Positions 1 through 6,318 of a DNA stretch of 14,447 nt are shown piece by piece. Origin of the DNA: CAYLSO01 sp964386525. Lineage in GTDB: Bacteria > Eisenbacteria > RBG-16-71-46 > DASYSL01. Both the position numbers and the translations under genes were made by a program. The notes under the pieces are model-generated. The model made no database searches. It had not been told where the DNA came from and worked only from the letters and a program-made list of their open reading frames with translations. Every line of letters begins with the position of its first letter. Positions within the stretch are counted from its first letter, which is position 1. The stretch covers positions 1 through 14,447 of the forward strand of contig CAYLSO010000289.1 in the NCBI GenBank assembly GCA_964386525.1, written 5' to 3'.

Positions 1-306
1 GACCCCAGGCGCGATCACAATACGATCTTGAAGATTCATACACAGAGGCTACTCCCGGGCGCGGCTCCAATCAAGGTTTCACTGACGATGAAGGAGAAGC
101 ACTTGACGGACCGAGCGCGGGTGTCGCTGGCCATCTACGACATCCGCGGCCGGCGCGTGGCCACAGTCGTCGACGGCGAGCTGGCGGAGGGCCGCCACGT
201 CGCGACCTGGCGCTCCGAAAACGTCCCGGCGGCGGCCGGGGTGTATTTCGCCCACCTCAGCGTGGGGGCGCGCGAACTGACGCAGCGCTTCGTTCTGTTG
301 CGCTGA
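1..306 (+). CDS. C-terminal fragment of a secreted protein with FlgD-Ig-like sorting tail (5' end outside window)
   Basis: The reading frame is open from base 1 to the TGA at 304-306, so this is the 3' end of a longer gene. A TTG at 28 is only an in-frame codon, not a convincing start. The last ~70 residues have the hallmarks of the FlgD-Ig-like/type IX-type C-terminal domain found on secreted proteins of FCB bacteria: the segment LAIYDIRGRRVATVVDG, then a 'GRHVATW' strand, 'AAGVYFAHL', and a basic, hydrophobic end at RFVLLR. In this family the domain is cleaved or anchors the cargo at the cell surface after export; the cargo itself is not visible. The first ~110 bases are noticeably less GC-rich than the rest, and the linker before the domain (LLPGAAPIKVSLTMKEKH) matches the usual short proline-glycine lead-in poorly. 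The family call is fairly secure; the parent protein is unknown. Confidence 0.7.
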   Translation, partial: DPRRDHNTILKIHTQRLLPGAAPIKVSLTMKEKHLTDRARVSLAIYDIRGRRVATVVDGELAEGRHVATWRSENVPAAAGVYFAHLSVGARELTQRFVLLR

Positions 307-314
307 TCGGCGGC

Positions 315-335
315 GCCCCGGCAGCCGAGCGGGGC
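315..335. terminator. GC hairpin between convergent genes
   Basis: A 6-bp stem GCCCCG/CGGGGC encloses a 9-base loop. It sits 8 bases after the stop of the FlgD-tail gene and 40 bases beyond the stop of the convergent permease gene. There is no T-tract on either strand, so it is at best a weak bidirectional terminator or a transcript-end stabiliser. Confidence 0.3.
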
Positions 336-374
336 CACTGCGGCGACCGGCCCGCGAAGGCGGCCGCCGCCCGC

Positions 375-2228
375 TCACCCCACCGTGTGGATCAGTACCT
401 GCTCGCTGGGCAGCATCTTCTGCAGGCCCTTGAGCACCGAGCCGCGCAGCATGTGGTAGAGGTTCGAGCGCTGGCCGACGCCGAGCATCACGCAGGTGAC
501 CCCCAGGCGCATCGCCGCCTCGGCGATCGAGCGGGCCGCGTTGTGCGACAGCCGCCAGATGGGGATGGGGGTCAGCCCGGCGTCGCGGATCTGCCGGGCG
601 GCGTCGTCGATGGCGTCGATCAGGTGCGGCTCGGGCTGCGCCTGCTCGCCCGAGAACAGCCCCGGCCACTCGGTCACCGAGATGATGATCACCGCGGTGT
701 CGCCGCTGCCGCGCGCCCGCTTGATGGCCTCGTCCACCAGCCGCGGGTTGCGGTCGCGCAGCGCCAGCATGGTGCGCGACGGCTCGAGGATGGCCGCCTC
801 CACGGCGGTCTCCAGCGACACGATCTCCTTGCCGCGCTCCATGGCCAGCAGTTCGGCCCTGGCGCGCTGGCGCGCCGCCTGCTCGGCCACCCGGGGCACG
901 CGGTTCACCGCCAGGACGAACCAGTCGCGCCGGATGCCCACGGCCAGCAGCACGCCGAGCACCACGACCGTGCCGCCGAACAGCGTGGCCTGCCACTTGA
1001 CCACGATGTTCACCGCCCAGGCGGCGGCCACCAGCCCCGAGGTGAGCAGTCCCACCCAGGTCATGAAGCCGAAGCGGCGCTCGCGCAGGCGCACCACGTC
1101 GAGGGCCACCGACTCGAAGGTGAAGGCGCCGAGCAGGCCGAAGGAGTAGAGGTGGCCCATGGCGCTCAAATTGCCGCGGGTCGCCCAGATGACCGCCAGC
1201 GGCACCAGGGTGATGACCAGGATGGCCCAGTGCGGCGTGCCGAAGTAGCGGTTGCGGTGGGTCAGTATGCGCGGCAGGAACTCCGAGTTGGCCAGCGACA
1301 GCACCACGTGATAGGCGCCGATGATCGCCGTGTTGGCGGCGAAGACGAGCAGCGAGCCGGCGGTGATCACCACGACCCACGCCATCGCCGGGCCGCCGAA
1401 GGCGAAACCCAGCGCCGACACGAAGGCCTCATTGTTGGCCTGCTTGACGGGCTCGGAGAGGGCGGCGATGGAGAAGGCCGCCAGCGTCGGGCTGGTGAGC
1501 AGCATGGTGATGACCACGGCCAGCATGGTCTTCGACGTGGTGCGCTTGAGCGGCAGCTTCATGGCCGGCGACAGCTGGTTCAGGCTCTCGAGCCCCGAGA
1601 ACGCGAGCCAGGCGCCGCCGTAGCCGATGAGCACGCGCTGCCAGTCGAGTTGCCCGATCTGGCGCGCCTGCTCCCAGATCGTCCACCATTGCTCGGGCGT
1701 CATGCGCACGCTCACCAGCACCACCAGGACGATGTTGGCGGCGAAGGCGGCGACCGCCATGGTGAGCGCCACCATCGCACTTTCCTTGATGCCGATGACG
1801 TTGATGATCGCGAGGACGATGAGGCCGGCGATAGCCAGCGGCGTGACGTAGGGGGCCAGGAAGGGCAGGACCGAGGCGAGGTAGTGGAAGCCGCTCGTGG
1901 ACGACAGCGCGGCGGTGAGGAAGTAGTCCACGATGATCAGCATGCCGCCGATGGCGCCGGCCATGGGGCCGAACGCCTTGGTGGACATGGTGACCACGCC
2001 GCCGCCCTCGGGGTTGCGCCAGGTGATCTCCTGGACCTTCTGGGCGAGGAAGAGAAAACCGATGGTGACCAGGCCGATGAACGCCGCGGCGAGGTTGCCG
2101 ACGTCGTGGTACAGGATGCCAGTGGTGTAGTAGACGCTGGTCCCGATATCGCAAAAAACGACAGCCCAGGCGAGTAGCCACCCAAGCTGCCGCAGATCGT
2201 TGCCGCTCTTGGCGGCGTTGGGGCTCAA
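375..2228 (-). CDS. APC-superfamily permease, KimA-like, with C-terminal USP-like domain
   Basis: A 617-residue inner-membrane transporter. Residues ~15-435 hold about twelve hydrophobic segments. The first carries DIGTSVYYTTGIL (27-39), and RNPEGGGVV (71-79) matches the glycine-rich loop of APC and KUP/KimA-type carriers. Residues 441-617 are soluble: a charged helix followed by an alpha/beta domain resembling universal stress protein, with a near-match to its nucleotide loop at 583-598 (GVGQRSNLYHMLRGSV; the usual spacing is one residue shorter). Length and architecture match Bacillus KimA, a proton-coupled potassium importer whose C-terminal domain has a USP-like fold, but amino-acid permeases with USP tails look similar, so the substrate is open. 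The start is a TTG; GGAG lies 9 bases upstream and the next in-frame segment is unlike the family. The gene has a promoter-like element at 2294-2302 and a terminator-like hairpin in its presumed leader. Confidence 0.85.
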   Translation of the reverse strand: MSPNAAKSGNDLRQLGWLLAWAVVFCDIGTSVYYTTGILYHDVGNLAAAFIGLVTIGFLFLAQKVQEITWRNPEGGGVVTMSTKAFGPMAGAIGGMLIIVDYFLTAALSSTSGFHYLASVLPFLAPYVTPLAIAGLIVLAIINVIGIKESAMVALTMAVAAFAANIVLVVLVSVRMTPEQWWTIWEQARQIGQLDWQRVLIGYGGAWLAFSGLESLNQLSPAMKLPLKRTTSKTMLAVVITMLLTSPTLAAFSIAALSEPVKQANNEAFVSALGFAFGGPAMAWVVVITAGSLLVFAANTAIIGAYHVVLSLANSEFLPRILTHRNRYFGTPHWAILVITLVPLAVIWATRGNLSAMGHLYSFGLLGAFTFESVALDVVRLRERRFGFMTWVGLLTSGLVAAAWAVNIVVKWQATLFGGTVVVLGVLLAVGIRRDWFVLAVNRVPRVAEQAARQRARAELLAMERGKEIVSLETAVEAAILEPSRTMLALRDRNPRLVDEAIKRARGSGDTAVIIISVTEWPGLFSGEQAQPEPHLIDAIDDAARQIRDAGLTPIPIWRLSHNAARSIAEAAMRLGVTCVMLGVGQRSNLYHMLRGSVLKGLQKMLPSEQVLIHTVG

Positions 2229-2258
2229 GGAAGTGCGCTCCGAGTCCTAAAGGCAAAA

Positions 2259-2279
2259 CCCGATCCGCGGGGGATCGGG
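2259..2279 (-). terminator. Intrinsic terminator after the PAP2 gene, or leader hairpin of the permease gene
   Basis: On the minus strand CCCGATCC pairs perfectly with GGATCGGG across a 5-base loop and is followed at once by TTTT (2255-2258). It is the only hairpin in the window with a T-run. It lies 43 bases downstream of the PAP2 stop codon, so the simple reading is termination of the HAD-PAP2 operon. It also ends only about 30 bases before the TTG start of the permease gene, downstream of that gene's best promoter-like element. Confidence 0.65.
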
Positions 2280-2293
2280 GCTGACGGCCGTGG

Positions 2294-2302
2294 AGTCTAG
2301 CA
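2294..2302 (-). promoter_or_regulatory. Extended -10 promoter candidate for the permease gene
   Basis: Read on the minus strand this is TGC-TAGACT: a TGn extension followed by a -10 hexamer matching TATAAT at four positions. No good -35 is seen at 16-18 bases. The expected transcription start is near 2287, giving a leader of about 60 bases that contains the 2259-2279 hairpin. Confidence 0.35.
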
Positions 2303-2322
2303 CAGCGCCGGGGCCGCGGCTG

Positions 2323-3144
2323 TTATCTCAACGGGATTGTGATCCGAAAGACTAACCCGCTGGGGGCGTAGGAGATAGAGCCCCCGCCGAGCGGCTTGGG
2401 GCCATGCAGGGCGGGCGCCAGCAGCCCGATGGCCGTGCCGACCGCCGCGCCCACGAGCACGTCGGTGGGGAAGTGCTTGCCGGCCGCCACGCGCAGCGCG
2501 CCGACCGCCGCGCCCGCCAGGACCGCGCCGCCGTAGACGGCCCAGTGCGCGTCGCTGCCGGGGTGGCGCAGCGCGTAGGTGCGGGCGTACGCGACGCCGA
2601 CCGCGAAGGCGCTGGAGGTGTGGCCGGAGTAGAAGGAGCGGTAGTTGTCGGCCTCGTTCAGCGCGGGGTCGCCGGGCTCCAGCCCGTAGAGCAGCGGCCG
2701 CGGCCGGTGGGTGGCCGTCTTGACCAGCTGGTTCACGCCGCTGCTGAGCGCCAGAGCTTCGAGCATCACGACCGCGTCGCGGTCGAAGCCCGCGGAGCTG
2801 CCGCCGCTCTTGATGTCGAGGTAGTCGATGGCGAACGGCGCGGCGACGGCGAGTGCCAGTGCGACATCGCTCGCGGTGCTCGCGCCGTCGTCCCGCCGCC
2901 CGGCCGTGCCGCGGTCGAGGCTATTCAGGCTGCCCGCGTCGCACGGGCAGGGCTCGCGGCCGAGGCCGTCCCAGAAGAGCCGTGAGGCCGCGAAGCTCGC
3001 GGCCGAGACGGTCAGGATGGCGATCTCTCGCGACCGGCTCAGCTCGTAGACGTCGCCGGCGGGGGGGGCGGCGGCCGACGGCGCCGAACTCAGCAGCGCT
3101 GCCGCGAGCGCCCAGGCCGGGACCGCGGCCGGCCTAGCGCGCAT
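2323..3144 (-). CDS. PAP2-family phosphatase (exported or membrane-associated)
   Basis: A 273-residue member of the PAP2 acid phosphatase superfamily, probably acting on a lipid phosphate or pyrophosphate at the periplasmic face. All three catalytic motifs are present: KTATHRPRP (K142, R149, P150; KX6RP), YSGHTS (S173-G174-H175), and RVAAGKHFPTD (R218, catalytic H224, D228). Residues 1-25 form an N-terminal signal sequence (basic start, hydrophobic core, AXA-type end), and further hydrophobic segments surround the motifs. The last ~20 residues alternate polar and hydrophobic residues and end in ITIPLR. The ATG at 3142-3144 lies inside the end of the upstream HAD gene (11-base overlap), so translation is probably coupled; there is no strong Shine-Dalgarno of its own. 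The substrate (phosphatidate, undecaprenyl pyrophosphate, lipid A phosphate) cannot be read from sequence. A run of eight C residues lies just after the signal peptide. Confidence 0.9.
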   Translation of the reverse strand: MRARPAAVPAWALAAALLSSAPSAAAPPAGDVYELSRSREIAILTVSAASFAASRLFWDGLGREPCPCDAGSLNSLDRGTAGRRDDGASTASDVALALAVAAPFAIDYLDIKSGGSSAGFDRDAVVMLEALALSSGVNQLVKTATHRPRPLLYGLEPGDPALNEADNYRSFYSGHTSSAFAVGVAYARTYALRHPGSDAHWAVYGGAVLAGAAVGALRVAAGKHFPTDVLVGAAVGTAIGLLAPALHGPKPLGGGSISYAPSGLVFRITIPLR

Positions 3145-3877
3145 GGTCCGCCGTCCGCCCCTGGCGCTCCGCCTCCAGCAGCCGGTGCACCGCCTCGTCC
3201 ACGCGCGCCGCGTGCAACGCTCCGGGCGGCAGGCCCTTGCCGGTGCCCGGGCGCGCGTCCACCAGCACCGCGCGCAGCCCGGCGTCGAGGGCGCCCCGCG
3301 TGTCGGCGTAGGCGTCGTCGCCGACGTGCCACGACTGCCCCGCCTCGACCCCGGCCTCGGCCAGCGCCGCCGCGAAGATGCGCCGGTTGGGCTTCGACCA
3401 GCCGACGCGGAACGACGACACCACCACCTCCACGTACGGGCGCACGCCGGTGCGCGTCAGCACGCCGTCGAGCGAGTCGTCCCAGTTGGAGATGATGCCG
3501 GCGCGCGCGCCGGCGCCCTTGAGCATCTCCAGCGCGGCGTGTGCCCCGGGGGCGAGCACCGGCGGCGCCAGGTCGAAGGACATCTCCCAGACCGCGGCGG
3601 CCAGGGGGCCGGCGGCCTCGTCGAGACCCAGCTCGTGGAAGATCCGGGTGTACATCTCGCGGCGGCCGGCCGACGGGCGCTCGCGGTCGGCGCGGTCCGC
3701 CCCGGACGCCTCGTGGGCCGCGACGGCGGCCGCGACCGCGGCGCGCACGGCGTCGCCGGAGCGCACCAGGCGGCGGGCGAAGAGCACGGTCTCGACCAGC
3801 TCCTCGAGCGCCGTGCCGGGGACGAGCAGGGTGCCGCCGACATCGAAGAAGACGAACGGAGAGGGCGTCGCGGTCAT
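3134..3877 (-). CDS. HAD-superfamily hydrolase, REG-2/HDHD3-like
   Basis: A 247-residue cytoplasmic HAD protein. Motif I is FFDVGGTL, with nucleophile D12 but Gly at 14, where most HAD phosphatases have the second Asp acting as general acid. Motif II is IISNWD (S130), motif III is the SKPNRRIF lysine (K162), and motif IV is HVGDDAYAD (D187, D188, D192). A helical C1 cap lies between motifs I and II (about residues 20-110). The SNWD and HVGDD style and the substituted motif I point to the REG-2/HDHD3 group, whose substrates are mostly unknown. The ATG is preceded by AAGGA 11 bases upstream. The gene is first in an operon with the PAP2 phosphatase, overlapping it by 11 bases, and is divergent from folE across 73 bases. 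The pairing suggests a phosphate-ester role for both, but no specific substrate is supported. Confidence 0.88.
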   Translation of the reverse strand: MTATPSPFVFFDVGGTLLVPGTALEELVETVLFARRLVRSGDAVRAAVAAAVAAHEASGADRADRERPSAGRREMYTRIFHELGLDEAAGPLAAAVWEMSFDLAPPVLAPGAHAALEMLKGAGARAGIISNWDDSLDGVLTRTGVRPYVEVVVSSFRVGWSKPNRRIFAAALAEAGVEAGQSWHVGDDAYADTRGALDAGLRAVLVDARPGTGKGLPPGALHAARVDEAVHRLLEAERQGRTADHAR

Positions 3878-3911
3878 GGCGGGGGCGGTCCTTCGTGGGT
3901 CTCCGGGGTTG

Positions 3912-3920
3912 TGCTACTGT
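3912..3920 (+). promoter_or_regulatory. Extended -10 promoter candidate for folE
   Basis: TGC followed by TACTGT (3915-3920) resembles an extended -10. A start near 3927 would give a leader of about 24 bases carrying the GGGGAG ribosome site. The -35 at 17 bases (TTCGTG) is poor. It lies in the 73-base divergent gap between folE and the HAD gene. Confidence 0.3.
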
Positions 3921-3950
3921 GGCCGGCACGACTGACGCGGGGAGACTAGC

Positions 3951-4574
3951 ATGGACCGAGAACCCCAGGGGAACGAACTCGCGCGCGCCCAGACCGCCCG
4001 GCACGTCGAAACCCTGCTGCACGCCCTCGGAGCGGACCTGCACGACCCCGAGCTGCGCGGCACGCCCGCCCGCGTGTCGGAGATGCTCGAGGACCTGCTC
4101 TCCGGCCACGACCCGGAGCGCGCACCGGAGCTGGCGGCCATCGCCAACCCCGATGTCTCGACGGGGCTCGTCCTGGTGCGCGGCGTGCGCTTCTACTCGC
4201 TGTGCGCCCACCACCTACTGCCCTTCTTCGGCGAGGCGCACGTCGGCTACGTGCCGGGGGAACGGCTGGCGGGGCTGGGGGACCTGGCGCGGGTCGTGGA
4301 CTACTTCTCCCGCCGCCTGACCCTGCAGGAGCGCATCGCGGCCGGCGTGGCCGATTACCTGGAGCGCGGGCTGCGGGCCCGCGGTGTGGCGGTGCTGCTG
4401 GAGGCGCGCCACCTGTGCCTGGAGATGCGCGGCCAGCGCAAGCCGGCGGCGGTCGAGACCAGCGCCTACCGGGGCGTGCTGGCCGAGCCGCAGCGGCGGC
4501 TGGAGTTCCTGGTGCGCGTCGGACGGGGTGGCGGCGAGGCGGCGGCCGCGACCGATGCGGACACGCGCGGGTAA
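3951..4574 (+). CDS. folE: GTP cyclohydrolase I (type IA)
   Basis: Converts GTP to 7,8-dihydroneopterin triphosphate, the entry step to folate, biopterin and 7-deazaguanine compounds; the enzyme is a cytoplasmic zinc homodecamer. Its 207 residues align without gaps to the E. coli enzyme through the catalytic half (offset 25). The zinc ligands are C85, H88 and C156. Catalytic H87, H154 and the Q126-E127 pair are present in SLCAHHLLPFFGEAHV, RRLTLQERI and ARHLCLEMRG, as is R160. One oddity is the loop that reads GLSK in typical enzymes: here it is GLGD (109-112 region), so the Ser and Lys equivalent to E. coli 135-136, reported to contact the triphosphate, are G110 and D111, while the following Arg (R114) is kept. 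The start ATG has GGGGAG six bases upstream. queD and queE, the users of its product, lie about 5 kb away on the other strand. The C-terminal ~15 residues are a low-complexity tail. Confidence 0.93.
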   Translation: MDREPQGNELARAQTARHVETLLHALGADLHDPELRGTPARVSEMLEDLLSGHDPERAPELAAIANPDVSTGLVLVRGVRFYSLCAHHLLPFFGEAHVGYVPGERLAGLGDLARVVDYFSRRLTLQERIAAGVADYLERGLRARGVAVLLEARHLCLEMRGQRKPAAVETSAYRGVLAEPQRRLEFLVRVGRGGGEAAAATDADTRG

Positions 4575-4594
4575 GGCCCCCCGGGTCGGCAGCG

Positions 4595-4623
4595 TTGCGC
4601 CGGCCCGCCCCGCCTGGTAGCAT
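4595..4623 (+). promoter_or_regulatory. Sigma-70-type promoter candidate for the Rieske gene
   Basis: TTGCGC (4595-4600) and TAGCAT (4618-4623) are separated by 17 bases, and TGG precedes the -10 as an extended motif. The expected start near 4630 lies about 39 bases before the Rieske ATG. It begins 21 bases after the folE stop codon, suggesting the Rieske gene is transcribed independently of folE. Confidence 0.5.
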
Positions 4624-4668
4624 TCCGCCCACCCGCGGCCGCAGCGAAGCGCGGGAATCCTTCTCGAC

Positions 4669-4977
4669 ATGGCCCGGTCGGTCACGCTCTGTCCCAGCGA
4701 TGCGATTCCGGAGGGTTGCGGCCGCCAGTTCCAGGCGCTCGGCCGCGACATCGCCGTCTTCCGCCAGGACGGACGGCTCCTCGCGCTCGACGGGCGGTGC
4801 CCGCACCAGGGCGGCCCGCTCGGCGAAGGCGAGCTGCTCGGCCGGCACGTGACCTGCGTGTGGCACGGCTGGTCCTTCGACCTCGAGACCGGGCGCTGCG
4901 CCGAGGAACCGGACGAGTCGGTGGCGTGCTTCCCGGTCCGCGAGGCGGACGGGAGGGTGATCGTCGAGCTGCCGTGA
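4669..4977 (+). CDS. Rieske [2Fe-2S] ferredoxin-like protein
   Basis: A 102-residue single-domain Rieske protein, probably a soluble cytoplasmic electron carrier. The cluster ligands are complete: CPH (C44, H46) and CVWHGWSFD (C63, H66), with 16 residues between the two pairs. The loop GRCPHQGGPLGEGEL and the WHGWSFDLETG motif match the small ferredoxins and NirD-like subunits that serve oxygenases or reductases, and the length is normal for that class. There is no signal peptide or membrane anchor, so it is not the bc1-complex subunit. A weak GGGA precedes the ATG by 12 bases. No oxygenase or nitrite-reductase partner lies nearby; the next gene on the same strand, 73 bases on, is an acyl-CoA dehydrogenase, but a hairpin separates them. 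The partner is unknown. Confidence 0.9.
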   Translation: MARSVTLCPSDAIPEGCGRQFQALGRDIAVFRQDGRLLALDGRCPHQGGPLGEGELLGRHVTCVWHGWSFDLETGRCAEEPDESVACFPVREADGRVIVELP

Positions 4978-4978
4978 T

Positions 4979-5003
4979 CCGGCCGCACCGCGCGGACGGC
5001 CGG
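4979..5003 (+). terminator. Hairpin directly after the Rieske stop codon
   Basis: CCGGCCG (4979-4985) pairs with CGGCCGG (4997-5003) around an 11-base loop, starting one base after the TGA. The sequence that follows is pyrimidine-rich (ACCTTCCTGCTTG) but has no uninterrupted T-run. It may be a terminator or an RNA-processing hairpin separating the Rieske gene from the acyl-CoA dehydrogenase gene. Confidence 0.35.
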
Positions 5004-5050
5004 GCCGCACCTTCCTGCTTGCCGCTCTCCGCGCCCTGAGGGAAAGCCCG

Positions 5051-6256
5051 ATGCCCTGGTTGAACGAGTCGAACCGCAAGTGGCGGGAGCGGGCCCGCGA
5101 GGTCGCCGAGAAGGTCGTGCGCCCGCTGGCCAAGAAGTACGACGTCGAGCAGGCGTATCCGTGGGAGATCAAGGACGCCCTCGCCCGGGCCGGGCTGCTC
5201 GGCGTGTGGATCCCCAAGGAGTACGGCGGCTCCGGCGACGGGCTCCTCAACCTCTGCATCTGCGTCGAGGAGCTGTCGCGCGCCTGCGGCGGGGTCGGCG
5301 TGCTCTACGCGGTCAACGCCCTCGGCTCGTTCCCCATCATCGTCGGCGGCACCGACGAGCAGAAGCAGAAGTACCTGCCCAAGATCGCCCGCGGCGAGAC
5401 CCTGGTGGCCTTCTGCCTGTCGGAGAAGTTCGCCGGCTCGGACGCCGGCTCGCTGCGCGCCCGCGCCGTCAAGGATGGCGACCACTACGTGCTCGACGGC
5501 GAGAAGAAGTGGACCACCAACGGCGGCGCCGCCAACCTCTACACCGTCTTCGCGGTCACCGATCCGGAGAGCAAGCTGCACCGCATCTCGGCGTTCCTCG
5601 TCGAGAAGGACACCCCCGGCTTCACGGTCGCCAAGGTCGAGGACAAGATGGGCATCCGCTGCGTGCCGGTGGTGGAGATGGCGATGACCGGCTGCCGCGT
5701 GCCGGCCAGCCAGCTGCTGGGCGGCCATCCCGGGCTGGGCTTCAAGCACGCCATGGAGACGCTCGACCGGGCGCGGCCCGGCGTGGCGGCGCAGGGCGTC
5801 GGCCTGGCGCAGGGCGCGCTCGAGTACGCCATGGTCTACGCGACGCGCCGCGAGCAGTTCGGCCAGAAGATCCAGAGCTTCCAGATGGTGCAGCAGCTGC
5901 TCGCCGACATGGCGGCCCAGGTGGAGGCGGCGCGGCAGCTGGTCTACGCGGCGGCCCACGCCGGCGACGCGGGCGCCAACATCAACAAGCTCGCCGCCAT
6001 GTGCAAGTTCTTCGCCACCGACACCGCCATGAAGGTGACCACCGACGCCGTGCAGATCTTCGGCGGCTACGGGTTCATGCGCGACTACCCGATCGAGAAG
6101 TACATGCGCGACGCCAAGATCACGCAGATCTACGAGGGCACCAACCAGGTGCAGCGCATGGTCGCGGCGCGCAATCTGCTCAAGGAGAGCGGCGCCCTGG
6201 TGGAGATGCTCGACCGCTACATCCCGCGCGAGGTGCAGCGCGGGGTCAACGACTAG
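5051..6256 (+). CDS. Acyl-CoA dehydrogenase (FAD-dependent)
   Basis: A 401-residue cytoplasmic flavoprotein that introduces a trans-2,3 double bond into an acyl-CoA and passes electrons to ETF, as in fatty-acid, branched-chain amino-acid or aromatic degradation. The usual three regions are present: N-terminal helices (about 1-118), middle beta domain (about 119-215) and C-terminal helices (about 225-385). Family signature 1 is at 122-134 (CLSEKFAGSDAGS). Signature 2 runs from Q335 to D354 (QIFGGYGFMRDY, then IEKYMRD). The FAD-contacting REQFG is at 267-271. The catalytic base is E362 in IYEGTNQVQ, the position used by short-chain and glutaryl-type enzymes. RPGVAAQ at 242-248 is of the type seen in benzylsuccinyl- and short-chain-type members. 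Chain-length preference cannot be set from sequence. The ATG has GAGGGA 7 bases upstream. No ETF, thiolase or CoA ligase is adjacent. Confidence 0.93.
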   Translation: MPWLNESNRKWRERAREVAEKVVRPLAKKYDVEQAYPWEIKDALARAGLLGVWIPKEYGGSGDGLLNLCICVEELSRACGGVGVLYAVNALGSFPIIVGGTDEQKQKYLPKIARGETLVAFCLSEKFAGSDAGSLRARAVKDGDHYVLDGEKKWTTNGGAANLYTVFAVTDPESKLHRISAFLVEKDTPGFTVAKVEDKMGIRCVPVVEMAMTGCRVPASQLLGGHPGLGFKHAMETLDRARPGVAAQGVGLAQGALEYAMVYATRREQFGQKIQSFQMVQQLLADMAAQVEAARQLVYAAAHAGDAGANINKLAAMCKFFATDTAMKVTTDAVQIFGGYGFMRDYPIEKYMRDAKITQIYEGTNQVQRMVAARNLLKESGALVEMLDRYIPREVQRGVND

Positions 6257-6259
6257 GGC

Positions 6260-6300
6260 CCGCCGGGAAAGGCCGCGGGGCCGTGCCGGGGCCCCGGCGG
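6260..6300. repeat. GC-rich inverted repeat between the acyl-CoA dehydrogenase and Yip1 genes
   Basis: CCGCCGGG (6260-6267) is complementary to CCCGGCGG (6293-6300). Between and overlapping the arms are a smaller GGCC-loop-GGCC hairpin and the perfect 14-base palindrome GCCGGGGCCCCGGC. There is no T-run. It could weaken read-through into the Yip1 gene, whose ribosome site begins a few bases further on. Confidence 0.4.
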
Positions 6301-6318
6301 AGCGAGGAGGTCGCGAAG

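Noticed and set aside
387..2177. A 596-codon open frame on the plus strand, opposite the permease gene
   Set aside because: His/Gly/Asp/Arg-rich low-complexity translation with no membrane or domain pattern; it mirrors the transporter codons.
3061..3068. A run of eight G (C on the coding strand) near the signal peptide of the PAP2 protein, considered as a phase-variation tract
   Set aside because: In DNA this GC-rich a run of eight is not remarkable, and the PAP2 frame is intact through it; the count may also be a sequencing artefact.
5080..6318. An in-frame upstream extension of the Yip1 gene of more than 400 codons
   Set aside because: The extension is Arg-rich shadow sequence of the acyl-CoA dehydrogenase; GGAGG before the ATG at 6319 and the family N-terminus mark the real start.
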